NCBI GenBank assembly: GCA_018907035.1
Contig: JACCIC010000362.1
Span: 82,001 to 146,000, forward strand
Source: Sycobia sp. Sy_11
Taxonomy: Eukaryota; Arthropoda; Insecta; Hymenoptera; Epichrysomallidae
Length of the DNA stretch: 64,000 bases
Reading direction: 5' to 3'
The number at the start of each line of letters is the position of its first letter. The stretch's first letter is position 1. The notes under the pieces were generated by a model. It saw only the letters and a list, made by a program, of their open reading frames with translations. It ran no database searches and was not told the origin of the DNA. The translations under genes and the position numbers were made by a program. This document shows, in pieces, positions 11,481-22,334 of the stretch.

Positions 11481-11675
11481 TTTACCAACAACTTCGAAAC
11501 TATGTATAATATATATATAATACATGGTCACTGTTCCATAAAAAGAGAATATCTAGCGTCTGCTTAAAATGTTATTTGCGAACTATCATTTTACTTTCAT
11601 TTCAGTTGGCACCAATACTAAAGTATTCACGGTATTGAATTTAAAATATGGAAATATACGAAATATATATATACT

Positions 11676-11712
11676 GTAACGAGCATCGATCTATATACTG
11701 ATGGTGCTCGTT
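11676..11712 (+). repeat. Possible LTR 5' terminus fragment
   Basis: TGTAAC follows an AT run and is immediately part of a perfect 8-bp inverted repeat (AACGAGCA / TGCTCGTT). The same layout, TGTRAC followed at once by a hairpin, is seen at the starts of LTRs C, A and B and at 30289. No matching end was found. Confidence 0.3.
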
Positions 11713-11929
11713 CACGAAGTAGAGAGAGACAGACGACAGGCTATAGTCTCTCTTACTTCAGCAAATATCAGGGATTGGAGGTATAAGAGTTTACAGTTTT
11801 ACCTGATCGCTTCAAGCAAGATAGTTAGACTTCTTCTTTGCAATTATTTTCGCTCTTATTTTATGAAATTTGAAGATTGTGCACATTTACCCAGTTTTCG
11901 TGTAATTCGACTACAAAACCAATATCTCA

Positions 11930-12235
11930 GTCATACCACAGCCTGCATATTCACCAGATTTGGCACTCAGTGATTTTTTTCCGAAAATTGAGAAGACCGA
12001 TTAAAGGACATTGATTTTCCATGATTGAGGAGATAAAAACTACATCGATGAAAGAATTCAAGTCTATACCAAAAAATGATTACCTGAAGTGCTTCGATGC
12101 TTGGAAAAAGCGTTGGCACGAGTGTATATCTGAATAGTGTTACTTTGAAGGGAACAATATAAGTATTGATTTTATAAATAAATATTTTTTGACAAAACTA
12201 AAAAGTCACCTTATTATCTGAACACACCTCATATG
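11930..12235 (+). pseudogene. Mariner 3' end (C-terminal remnant)
   Basis: PAYSPDLALSDFFPK carries the third catalytic Asp region. LEKALARVYI in one frame is WKKRWHECI in another, and FEGNNISID follows. The 3' terminus reads, inverted, TGAGGTGTGTTCAGATAATA. This matches the lineage of the copy at 44200-45482, with the same CFEDWKKRWHKC and YFEGD ending. 5' truncated and frameshifted. Confidence 0.75.
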
Positions 12236-12239
12236 TATT

Positions 12240-14060
12240 TATACATACCGTAATAAAATTTCTTTTTGATCGCTGCCAGTATAAGTTGTTCATCTTTCAT
12301 TGCATCTGAAAAATCGTACGAAATGGGCAGTACCTCACTTTGACCATCAGAAGCCCCCCTTTTCAATCGAAAAATTATAGTTCAGTCTCGTCCACAAACG
12401 TTGACGATCTCTCCTTATTATCTTTGATAATATATTATTGTAGAACTACTGTCAGACTGATAAAAATATGAACTAATTATATGTGAAGGGGACATCTCAT
12501 ATTCACATTCTGTCGAAATTTTATGATATTTGCATCAATAGAAGACAAGTTATTACGCCTTAAATGAGAGGGTGTTTTATTAGTTGTCTCTGTCCCTCTC
12601 TGTTTCTCTCTTTCTTTCTTTCTTCTTCGACTTCCTTGATGATTGGCCCCTTTTGCTGCTCCTCTTCTTTCGCATATACTCACTCTCTCTCTTCCTTGAT
12701 ACATCTAGACACAAAGAAATCGGCACAATCCTCCGCCGCACACAAGACTCACCCACGCAAAAGAAAAGAGTTCCTTTCAAAGTCGAAGACAAAATGGTCC
12801 TTTTTCAAAGACGGAAATGCACAGTCACTTCGAAATTCAATCTCCTCACATAAGTATTCTGAGAATTTTCAAATACATCGATAAAAAGTAATACATCTGT
12901 TTTTAAATATTAATCTTAATAGTTATCAATTGTTTTAATATTAAATTATTGCTAAATTCGTTAAACTTTCTTATAAACTTATTCTACTGCTGATATTTAA
13001 ATTCTTATAAAATACATTTAGATCGTAGTTGTTTTTCTCGTAGTATATCACACGAGGAAATATACTCTTTAAAAAATACATCTTTCTTAACAGATAAACA
13101 GTAACAGTTAGTAATGAGATAATCGCTTTCAATGTTTCTTTATAAATCGTCATTTCTCTGAAAACATGTACTTAGTTTTTTAATAAATATTTATAAGTAT
13201 CTTTTCAATAACATCGTAACACCTGAATTCAAGATTAAAAAATTTTCATTTATCCACTGTCCTGTCAGAGAACAATAGTCTCTTACCTTTTTATCAGTAC
13301 TGAGAAATTCTTGAATTTATACACGAAAATTTGCGCTCTTTCATACATTATAAACTATTCATCAGCAAAATCGTTTATTTTTTTCGGATTATTGTATATT
13401 CCATTTATTTCTACTGATAATGATTGTAATTTACACATTCACTATTGGGTTGGTATCTCTTTAATTTGTTAATCTTTTTGACTGTAATTGATATACTGTG
13501 ATGAGCTATCGCTGTAACTTACAACTCGAGTAATGATCCACGATTAAAGGCTTTATTTGGTTGATAAGCATATTTATTTTCAGCTATCTGTAATATATCT
13601 TCAAAATCAGCGTATATCACAAACGGGACTCAATTCATTAAATGCAAAACTCTAAAATATTATTTTTCTCCTTTGGAAACGTATCTTTAAAACTATGTAA
13701 CATTACATAACTGTATGTTTTTTAATGCAATCAATACTATGTGCAACTAATTTATTTTTCGAGATAAAATACAAACAACGAACACATTGATGTATTTTTT
13801 GTTATCTTTCGATACTTGTGAATTACTTAACATAATGATTTAAGGTGGTACATTTTTATTACTTTTATTAAAATTCTCTTCATCGATATATTTATCTGTT
13901 ATCAGCATAAAATTTATATTTTTTTCTTTATTCATAGTTATAGTTATTCATAATGTCATAATTATATTTTTTCTTTTTCAATAAATACCAATTGATTCAA
14001 GTCCATTTAGGTTTTTCAAATTTATGTATATATTGTAAACTTTATAGAAAATTATTTATT
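12240..14060. other. No gene seen; AT-rich spacer
   Basis: Low-GC sequence with a pyrimidine-rich patch at 12590-12700. The small open frames there are low-complexity Arg/Glu or Ser/Leu runs and are not supported as genes. Confidence 0.4.
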
Positions 14061-14138
14061 TTGAAATTTAATTAATCATAGTAAACAGAGAGCTCAACAT
14101 GATACATGTTACGTAGTATCTTGCTATATTTCTGAGCT

Positions 14139-14510
14139 TCAATAGCCTTTCCTCAGTACGGAAACCACCTCCGTGGCCCACGGGAATCTGACGGCGATGT
14201 GAACAGCTCCAAAAATAAGTAACCCTGGTGACCAGGCATGCCACAGTTCGATTAAGCATGATATGTAGAAAAGCCCACATCGAAGCAGGCGATTCTCACC
14301 GCCAGTAACACCTAAGTCTTGGGCTTCATATGGTAAGTACCACATGCTATACCACATGAGTCTTTCTCGCACCTTATGTTTACCATCAATGCCGTCCGCG
14401 TCGTCCTTTAGATACACCATCCCTGAAAGTTGGATACCTGCAATTTTTTTTCTGCTGGACCCAGCATACATAAAAATAACAGCCGGCATAAATATAGATC
14501 GAGCATGCAT
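14139..14510 (-). CDS. Unidentified 123-codon open frame
   Basis: An unbroken minus-strand frame with mixed composition and a hydrophobic C-terminal half (CGLFYISCLIELWHAW and LLIFGAVHIAV could be membrane segments). GC is higher than in the surrounding AT-rich DNA, which argues for origin as coding or element sequence. I recognise no family. There is no splice context I can defend, and chance is a real possibility. Confidence 0.2.
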   Translation of the reverse strand: MHARSIFMPAVIFMYAGSSRKKIAGIQLSGMVYLKDDADGIDGKHKVRERLMWYSMWYLPYEAQDLGVTGGENRLLRCGLFYISCLIELWHAWSPGLLIFGAVHIAVRFPWATEVVSVLRKGY

Positions 14511-14697
14511 TTCTGTTTTAATAGTTTCATATTGTAACTAAGAGTTTAATTGTTATTACAGTTCCCCTTTAGTTTCTTTCTTTTCATCCATTTTCTTCTA
14601 CTAGCTTAAAATTGCTGATCACCAAGTCGCCAAGAACAGTCAGTCTGTATTTAACAACACCAAAACTGAGTGAAAGTGAGTGCTCGCAAATGCGCTC

Positions 14698-14698
<1 letters not shown>

Positions 14699-14748
<50 letters not shown>
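14699..14748. repeat. (AT)n microsatellite, mariner target
   Basis: About 24 TA units; the mariner at 14749 is inserted at its right edge, consistent with TA target choice. Confidence 0.95.
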
Positions 14749-14749
<1 letters not shown>

Positions 14750-16027
14750 GAGTGTGAATAAGTCTTTCCCGTTTTTTGTAAGAGATGGCGCCACCAATAC
14801 TGTGCGAGTATTCAATGGTTACATATGTCATAATCAAAGCTTATTCATATGTCAACAATTCCATACTAACACATTAGTTAAAATTTTTTCGCATCATAAA
14901 TTTTTGATATCGTGAAAATGTCGAAATTTGAGCCGAGTCGACGTCATTTGCGGGAAATTTCACTTTATTGGTTCAATTTGAAGAAATCTGCTGCCGAGAC
15001 GCATCGATTGCTTCAGGAGGCTTATGGAGAAGGTTGTGTCGATGATTCAAGTGTTCGCGGATGGTTTCGACGCTTCAAAAGCGGTGATTTCGACGTGGAA
15101 GACAAGGAGCGTTCCGGGCGGCCGCAAATCTCTGAAGATTGAGAATTGTTGTCTTTGCTTGATGAAAATTCTTGTCAAACGCAAGAAGAACTTGCTGAAG
15201 CATTGGGAGTTGACCGAACAACCATTTCCAAGCGTTTGAAAGCCATGGGAATGATCCAAAAGCCAGGAAATTGGGTGCCGTACGAACTGAAGCTGAGAGA
15301 CGTCGAACGGCGTTTTTTCACTTGCGAACAGCTGCTTCAGCGACATAAAAGAAATGGTTTTCTGCATCGTATCGTGACTGGCGATGAAAAGTGGATACGT
15401 TATGATAATCCGAAGCGAAGAAAATCATGGGGACTACCCGGCCATGCATCATCATCGACGGCCAAGCCAAATATTCATGGCGCCAAGCTCATGCTCTGTA
15501 TATGGTGGGACCAGCTAGGTGTGGTTTACTATGAGCTTCTGAAACCGAATGAAAGGATCACAGGCGAGGTCTATCGACGACAATTGATGCGTTTGAGCCG
15601 CGCACTGCGAGAAAAACGGCCACAATACTCCGACAGGCACGACAAAGTTATTTTGCAACATGACAATGCTCGTCCACATGTTGCACCGCCGGTGAAAACA
15701 TACTTAGAAACGCTCAAATGGGAAGTCCTACCCCACCCGCTGTATAGTCCAGACGTTGCTCCGTCTGATTACCATCTCTTCAGATCGATGACGCATGGCC
15801 TGGCTGACCAGCACTTCCATTCCTACGAGGAAGCCAAAAAATGGGTGGATGACTGGATAGAGGCCAAACCGGTCGAATTTTTTCGCAACGGGATTCGTAT
15901 GTTGCCAGAAAGATGGAAAAAGTTGTAGCTAGCGATGGCTAATACTTTCAATAATTCATTTGTAACCATTTTTTCATAATAAAGGCTCAAAATTTGAATA
16001 AAAACGGGAAAGACTTATTCACATACC
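14749..16027 (+). mobile_element. Full-length mariner, nearly intact
   Basis: 1279 bp, the usual size for mariner. Terminal inverted repeats: GGAGTGTGAATAAGTCTTTC at the left and, inverted, GGTATGTGAATAAGTCTTTC at the right, continuing with CCGTTTTT in both. TA precedes the left end (14747-14748); the right flank reads TGATA, so one base of the duplicated TA has probably mutated. The copy at 1-486 is nearly identical, so this family was active recently. Confidence 0.95.
14918..15928 (+). pseudogene. Mariner transposase with a single stop codon
   Basis: ATG 14918 (MSKFEP) gives a 336-codon frame ending at TAG 15926-15928, close to the ~345 residues usual for mariner. An upstream in-frame GTG at 14912 is less likely as start. 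The only lesion is TGA at 15140-15142 inside SED*ELLSLL, probably a CGA-to-TGA change. Domains in order: first helix-turn-helix (residues ~1-55), second helix-turn-helix (ALGVDRTTISKRLKAMG), WVPYEL linker, then catalytic GDEKWI, HDNARPH and PSDYH with exactly 34 residues between the second and third Asp (DD34D). The enzyme cuts and pastes the element at TA sites in the nucleus. Confidence 0.95.
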
Positions 16028-16031
16028 TGAT

Positions 16032-17165
16032 ATATAAAGTTGTCAAATATCTCCCTTCCACTTTTTTGTCTTATTAATTTCGCGGCTATCTACAAAGCGC
16101 TACACAGATCGTATCTGGCAATACTATACATCATTTGAAAGGTTTTGACATACCGTACAAAACGATGCTATGCATGATTAGTTTGGCTATTGCATTCAAA
16201 AGTTCTAGACGTGTAAACGTGGAGTTCACTAATACCGACATTCGCGCTATTTTAAATTTTTCCTTCGTCAAAGGCAAATCCGCTAAAGAAACGTTCCGCG
16301 AGATTAATGGTGTTTTGGGGGATGGCACGCTATCACTGCGTACCGCAGAGGAATGGTTTCGACGATTCAAAGCCGGTGAAAACGACACCATGGATATGCC
16401 AACCGGCGGAAGACCTGTGCCTGTGAATGCCGATCAAATCATAGAATTCATCGAATAGACCGGCATGTGACATCTCGTGACATTGCCCAGGAGATGAGAG
16501 TTAGTCACCAAATTATTTTAAACCATCTACAGAAGGCTGGATGATTTGACGCAAAAAACCTTCTGGACCGAATCAACACCTGCGGTGTGCTGCTGAAACG
16601 GAACGATCTCGACCCATTTTTGAAGCGGATGGTGACTGGCGATGAAAAATGAATCACATGCGACAATATCAAGCGAAAACGGTCATGATCCAAGCCCGGT
16701 GGACCGTCCCAAACAGTGGCCAAGCCGGGATTGTCGGTCAGGAAGGTTTTGCTGTGTGTTTGGTGGAATTGGAAGGGAATCATCCACTATGAGCTGCTCC
16801 CATATGGCCAGACGCTTAATTCTACCATTTACTGTGAACAACTGGACCGCTTGAAGCCGCCTATGGACCAGAAGCGTCCACAATTGGGCAACAGAAAGGG
16901 TGTAGTATTCTACCAGGACAACGCCAGACCACACACTTCGTTTATGACTCGCCAGAAGCTACGGGAGTTCGGATGGGAGATTTTTTCGTATCCACCATAT
17001 ATCCCGGATATAGCGCCAAATGATTACCACCTGATCTAGTCCATATCGAACGCCCTTGGTAGTGTAAAGTTGGACTCAAAAGCTGCTTGTGGAAAATGAC
17101 TGTCTCAGTTCTTCGCAAATAAGGAGAGGAGTATCTCCGAGAGGGGTATTATGAAGTTGCTTCCT
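16032..17165 (+). mobile_element. Second mariner lineage (Hsmar/cecropia-like), 3' truncated
   Basis: It begins a few bases after the previous mariner. The left end reads TTGTCAAATATCTCCCTTCC. The transposase start codon is GTG at 16219 (VEFTNTDIRAIL, ATG lost). The HTH block (FVKGKSAKETFREIN, EEWFRRFKAGEND) is open to 16458. Damaged parts follow: MVTGDEK, VLLCVWWNWKGIIHYELLPY, YQDNARPHTSFMTRQKL and APNDYHL, with DD34D spacing kept. The C-terminal RGIMKL is cut at the junction with LTR C near 17166, so the 3' terminal repeat is missing. The sequence pattern resembles the mariner branch related to vertebrate SETMAR/Hsmar1. Inactive. Confidence 0.85.
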
Positions 17166-17166
17166 T

Positions 17167-17277
17167 CGAAAGAAGCCCACTGTAGTCATTTCAGTTTACC
17201 GTTCCCCGTCTGCAGTTTCATTGACGCCAACGCCACCAAAGATCTTCAAGGTAAGCGCCCGCAAAAGTCGGGTTACA
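17167..17277 (+). repeat. Partial 5' LTR of element C
   Basis: Matches 25353-25465 closely (TTCGAAAGAA...CCCACTGTAGTCATTTCAG, and CAAGGTAAGCGCCCGC before the end), ending in GTTACA. Its left part was lost at the junction with the truncated mariner. Confidence 0.8.
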
Positions 17278-17279
17278 AA

Positions 17280-17297
17280 TGGCGCCCGACACGTGAG
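17280..17297 (+). promoter_or_regulatory. Primer binding site of element C
   Basis: TGGCGCCCGACACGTGAG starts two bases after the LTR end. The TGGCGCCCGA core is the kind used by tRNA-Lys-type primers; the exact tRNA is not determined here. Confidence 0.65.
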
Positions 17298-17459
17298 ACG
17301 TGATGGACATATATAAAACTATATTATTCCAGCCAGCCCCAGTCATAAACTACGAAAGAAATCATAAACTACGAGAGAGAATCTAGGTGGGAAAACACGA
17401 CGCGAAGACAAAAAGCTAAAAACGTACCGTTTAAGGCACACGTGGCAGACACGTACGGC

Positions 17460-18752
17460 CATATTGGAGCGCGGCGCATGAATATGCGCAGTATCTTCTT
17501 TTTTCTGCTATTATCGTTAATGTACCATATTTATCAATAATTTTTAAGATATGCTTCGCTGAAATTATTTTATTGTTATCTGTTATTTTGCTGAATCTTA
17601 TGAAATTTGAATGCATATCTCTGACATAAAATACATTTTTCATATTAATTTCATTTTTATTACCAAACGCATCAAAATCATTCACGACATTTCCTATTTT
17701 GGTAGCTTTTACAATCCTATTATCCCCTAATTAAACGTTAATAGGCTTTTACAAAACTTCAAAATGTTCAAAATAAGTGTCATTATTGATGATATGGTCA
17801 GTACCACCGCTATCTAAAATCCATTCAATTACCATACATTTATTATTAGTTATTTGAATATTGTCAGCTTTTGTTGCAGTATGCTCGAACGTTGCTACCC
17901 AGGCACCTCTCTCTTGCTCATAGCTGGATCTGTTTGCAGGCAATTTTTCTTGTAAGGAATTTTTGTGAAATTGAGAACGATGCGCGCATACTCCATGTTC
18001 GTAATGACCACGCCCACGACTATAACCTCTCATTCCTGCCCCTTGGCCTCGTACTGATCGTCATGTTGGGTGATTTCTTGACGCTTGTCCGCCATTTTTG
18101 CAGTCTTTCTGTATGTAACCAAATTTTCCACACTTATAACAACCGTGTTGACTTTTATCGACGTGAAAGCATTTGATTCTCTGTTGTAATATTTTTCCTT
18201 ATGATTCTTCATTTCAGCCATTTGTATTTTATTTTTCACATATTCAGCCGTTTGCTCTTCTTCTTTTAACGTATCAATCAAGTCCCCTATGTAGCTATAT
18301 GAGTCTGGCAATATATTTAACATATAATTTAATTTTTTTTCTGACACATGAGCGCCCGCGCTTTTTAACTCGTTGATACACTTTTCAAAATCAAGAAGAA
18401 AATGTGCCAATTCACTATAATTTGTCAATTTTATTCTCTCCAATTTATTTCTATACACAATTTGCATAGCCGTTCATTCTTTTAAATATAAATTGTCAAA
18501 CTTTTTTATCATATCATACACCGTCGTTTTATCTTCAATAAATTCCATTTTTTTGTCCGAAACACAACTGTATATATAGTATATTGCTTTCAAATCATTA
18601 TCGTCTCACGAATCTTGATCATTTGTATTTTATGTTTTTCTTATATTAACATCGCATTTTTTCTTTTTCAAAAATATTGTAATGCGTTTTTTCCACATTT
18701 TATAGTTTTCACCGTCACATACTGGTATTTTAAATTCATTATCATTACCCAT
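17460..18752 (-). pseudogene. Ty1/copia gag-protease remnant
   Basis: Minus strand. ATG at 18752 (MGNDNEFKIPV, then CDGENYKMWKKRITIFL) opens the copia gag. It continues through DDNDLKAIYYIYSCVS, NYSELAHFLLDFEKCINEL and NYMLNILPDSYSYIGDLID (the gag 'UBN2' type pattern). In a shifted frame comes a knuckle, CYKCGKFGYIQKDC, with its His changed to Tyr. Protease follows at EWILDSGGTDHIINN (active-site DSG). The pre-integrase part (GNKNEINMKNVFYVRD) is cut off near 17460. Several stops and frameshifts. Nested in the leader of element C in reverse orientation. Confidence 0.85.
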
Positions 18753-18855
18753 TTCTATCGCTCACGTATCTTCAGTAAGGCACCTTTATTTTATACAATA
18801 ATCTTCAATAAAGTTTTTCTTCTAAGCGAACAATGAACAAACCACGCTCTACTAC

Positions 18856-19135
18856 CATGTTAGGACAATTTAGTTTTAAATAAATAGACTATCACTATTT
18901 ATTTAAGAACTAAACATTTATTTAGTATATAAGATTCATTTGTGGTAAATTCATTGTCATAGTATCGCTTCCTAGTCAAACGACTTATTTCGTAAACAGC
19001 GCGGACTCGACTGACTGTATATATTCGTGCACAAGCAGTTAAGGTTACATTCTTAAGTAATATAATATAAGTGTATGCCCTTGCGTACTAAATACATGAT
19101 ATTCCATGTACACAATAATGTATACATACTGAACA
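18856..19135 (-). repeat. Copia LTR and adjacent PBS (candidate)
   Basis: On the minus strand the stretch starts TGTTCAGTATG and ends CCTAACA, about 280 bp. It is followed directly by TGGTAGTAGAGCGTGG, a copia-style primer binding site, then the gag ATG about 100 bp on. The 3' LTR of this copy is missing, so the LTR start is inferred from TG...CA only. Confidence 0.55.
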
Positions 19136-19139
19136 ATAT

Positions 19140-20688
19140 GTAAAAATGCGTTTCTACTATGAGTTAAGAATTTTTTAAAAATGAATGTGGTAATCAAGAT
19201 TTAGTGAGAACACGAGACAATTATAATATTAATAAATTTTCAAGAAACAAGATAATAAATAATTAAACAGGTGAATAAACAATTTTTTTTAACAACCACA
19301 ATTTTGGTATTAGATTCTTATTCATTTTTTTCAAACGATTGAAAGCCCAGGAGCAGACATAGATGGTAAACTATTTACAACTAAAAACTTTCTTTTATGT
19401 AAATAAATAAATATACATATAGATATATAAGAAATAACAAGGTGCGCTTATACGAGATGAACTAACTTGAACAGCTATGAGACCATAGAAGAAATATCCA
19501 GATAATATAAAACTATAATAACAACAATTTAAAACCAACAATAGTATAAATAAAATTTTTTTTAACAAACAAAGTTCTTAAATAATTTAAAATTAAAACG
19601 GCAAACACTTTTCTTCTGTCAACGAAGAACGTTAGAGAACGTTCCAGCTTGGTATTCAATGTACAGGTATTAATTAAATAATTAGCAGCTGATGGAATAA
19701 TAAATAATTTAAATAATAATTAATAATAAATGACAAAAATCAAAATATAACTACAAGGAAAATAGTTGAGAAGGAGCAAAACCAAATGACACAGAAGTAA
19801 TAGAGGATTATTGAAAGTACAAACAACCTAAATAATTAATAATAATAGATCAATAATTAAATAAATAAATAAATAACATACAACTTGGAAAAAGGATTCG
19901 ACAGTAAATTTCACATCTAAAATAACCAGTTAAGAAGGCTAACCAGGATATAAATCTCATTTATTTAATAACTAAAAAATTAATAAACAATTCTTTTGCA
20001 TAAACAATCCAAAAAAAACTTTTTTGAAAATTTCTCTGCTTTCATGAACATGCCTTGACACAAAAAGCATTCTAAATTAAATTATTTCAACTTCAACAAT
20101 TTTTTTTGAAAATTTTTCTTAATTTTTTTTCTCTTTCTGTCATTGTAGGCTACTGAAAACAATTACATTTTTTCTCTCAACCTCAAAAAAAAAAAAAATT
20201 TTCGATGACTTTTACAACTTTTTCACTACAAAAAAGGATAATAAACTATATAATAGAAACAGTAATAACATTATTTAATAAACAAAAGAAAGAGGAAAGA
20301 AGATACTTACCAGAGATAACAATATCTTTAGAATTCGGATTAAAATCTAAATTATACAAGCAAATAAAAACAAAGTAAAGTTTGATTGAAAAAGAATAAA
20401 GATTGAAAATACAATATTTTAATAAAATAAACTAACTGTAAACTAAAAAAGACTAATAATTATAAGTTGTGAATAAGTCTAAGTATAGGTAGTAAAATTT
20501 TTATCAAATTTATAAATTTTAGAATAGACGTGGGTATTAACGAATACAACATTAAGTTATAATATACAAAATTTTAATCCATAATTATATAGTAAATTGT
20601 ATATAAATTAGATATATATAATTATATGAAAAATACCTAAATAATATATAAAGAAAAAAAAATTATTGGCATATATACTTGAGTAAAA
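19140..20688 (+). other. AT-rich leader of element C, non-coding
   Basis: Very A/T-rich, with many AATAAT and oligo-A/T runs and no open frame of note. It occupies the place between PBS and gag, like the even longer leader of element AB. Confidence 0.5.
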
Positions 20689-21194
20689 TGGAAGCAAAGC
20701 CATCAACAAGTCAGGCACTGGCCGACCAGGAAAGAAAGTTAAATAGTCTTTTCACAGAGATGACACCAGAACAACTTACTCAAGAAGCAAGACAACATAA
20801 CATCGATATACAAGATAATATCGAGGCTCTTCAGGACAGACTGGTCTGATTTGAGCTACGACGACTTTTTGGAAAGAGTGCTGCTGGATGGAATGAGATG
20901 AACGACGAAATTCATCCAGATATTTCGGAAATATCCAAAGTATTAAACTCCACAAAACTGAAGTCGATAGACGAGATAAAAACCAACAAAATAACAGTTG
21001 TTAATGTGAAGGCACAAAAGGCTGCTGCTCAGCAGAGCTCCCTACCAAAAATAATTACGACAACACCACCATGGTGTTTCCCCATTAATACCACGTTCGG
21101 AGGGTATAATATGGGTCAATGGCCATCACCACCGGCCCACAGTACAAATCTGCCCAGTGCAGAGAAAATACTGGCAACCATGGCAAACCCGTAA
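20689..21194 (+). pseudogene. Gag N-terminal remnant of element C
   Basis: ATG 20689 opens MEAKPSTSQALADQERKLN and SLFTEMTPEQLTQEA, then a TGA at about 20848 in RLV*FELRRLF, then a 98-codon open frame to 21194. It aligns with the AB gag start at 33725: SLFEEMSYRQLAQEA, RLIRFELRRLF, LSEISEMLSST. The helical pattern with a ...L..RL..FELRR end resembles a SAP-type nucleic-acid binding motif. The coding sequence stops where the R1-like LINE begins. The in-frame stop sits at a conserved Arg (CGA to TGA). Confidence 0.7.
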
Positions 21195-21707
21195 CCTACG
21201 GATTAAGGAAAAAAAAAGGTCGCTCAGTTATGCTTTGTTGCACATAAACATTCCCGGCCGCACCTAGATTTCACTTTATCGGCCGGTGGTGCTCCAGAGC
21301 TTTGCAGTAGTGCTGATCTTTTCAATGGTGCAGATCTGTACATCATTGCCACTTTTGTGGACTTACAGTTTATAGTGAGTTCCGAACCACTTTTATTGCA
21401 CCTTGTAAATTCAGACTAGAGTTGGTTGCCAGTGTATAGGCTGGCTTTGCTTAATTGCTAATAATTTATTGCACTTTGTAGACCAGTGTATAGTGCTGGT
21501 CTACTTATTTAGGAAACATAATATGTTTATGTATATGATTATATTGTCTTATTATTTAGTTGCAGTTAGTATTTTACAGTTTTGTGAACCGGTGTATGGC
21601 GCCGGTCCACTATATTAGCGTATATGCCTTACGTTTGTATAAATTTTTGTATATTTGTATATGATTCTTTTAATATTTTCCGTTTCAATTGTCAGGTCCC
21701 TACCTAC
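21195..21707 (-). other. 3' UTR of R1-like LINE with three hairpins
   Basis: Sequence downstream of the LINE ORF2 stop on the minus strand. It contains three short hairpins of the same form (21428-21445, 21479-21503, 21584-21610) whose stems differ but remain paired around a TATACACTGG-like core, plus a CCGGCC/GGCCGG inverted pair near 21254-21286. Such 3' UTRs are normally read by the element's own reverse transcriptase. Confidence 0.6.
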
Positions 21708-22334
21708 CTATTCAGATTCCGATATTACATCTGCTTCAAGCAGATATTCTATCGCTTCAGGAGACGTCTTTGTTTGCAGGAGCTCTTTGACTAGACTTTC
21801 GAAGGCATTATAATTTGCCTGGCTCAATAGAGTTCTAACCTCAATGGAGGTGTTGTTTTCTCTCTGGAACCTGATCCTAATTTCATTGTATTTGGGACAG
21901 ACAGTCAACACGTGCTCTGATGTGTCCACCTCCCCACATGTGCATGTATCGCTCTTTCTCAGATAAAAGCGAGAGAGATATGACTTAAAGTCCCCATGCC
22001 CAGTGAGGAACTGGATTAACCATCGCGACGGCCCAATCCAGTCTGCCTTTATCCTATCTCTGACATTAGGAAGGTAGGAATATGTCAGCCTACCTTTTGT
22101 CGAATTATTCCAGATTTCCTGCCAGTCATCGAGATATCTTTCAGATATCTCTCTCGCGGCACGACGTTGGTCCTCAGGTGACGCTGCATTTTTACGGTTC
22201 ACGTACAGTTCCGCTCTACGCCTGCATTCTATCAGGATGGGGAGTTTTCCCGCTATCACTGCTAGGGCGTCTGTTGAGGTGGTTCTGTACGCGCCGGTGA
22301 CTCTAATGAGCGCGTGTCTTTGAGTACTTGCCAA
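21708..22334 (-). pseudogene. R1-clade LINE ORF2, C-terminal part (5' truncated)
   Basis: An unbroken frame of 208 codons on the minus strand. RVTGAYRTTSTDALAVIAG is typical of the region after reverse transcriptase in R1/Jockey-type ORF2. WLIQFLTGHGDFKSYLSRF and the Cys/His cluster CTCGEVDTSEHVLTVC match the conserved C-terminal zinc-binding motif. The RT and endonuclease domains are absent, so this is a 5' truncation typical of LINE insertion. The lack of stops suggests a fairly recent insertion into element C. The start codon offered by the frame is an artefact of the truncation. Confidence 0.85.
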
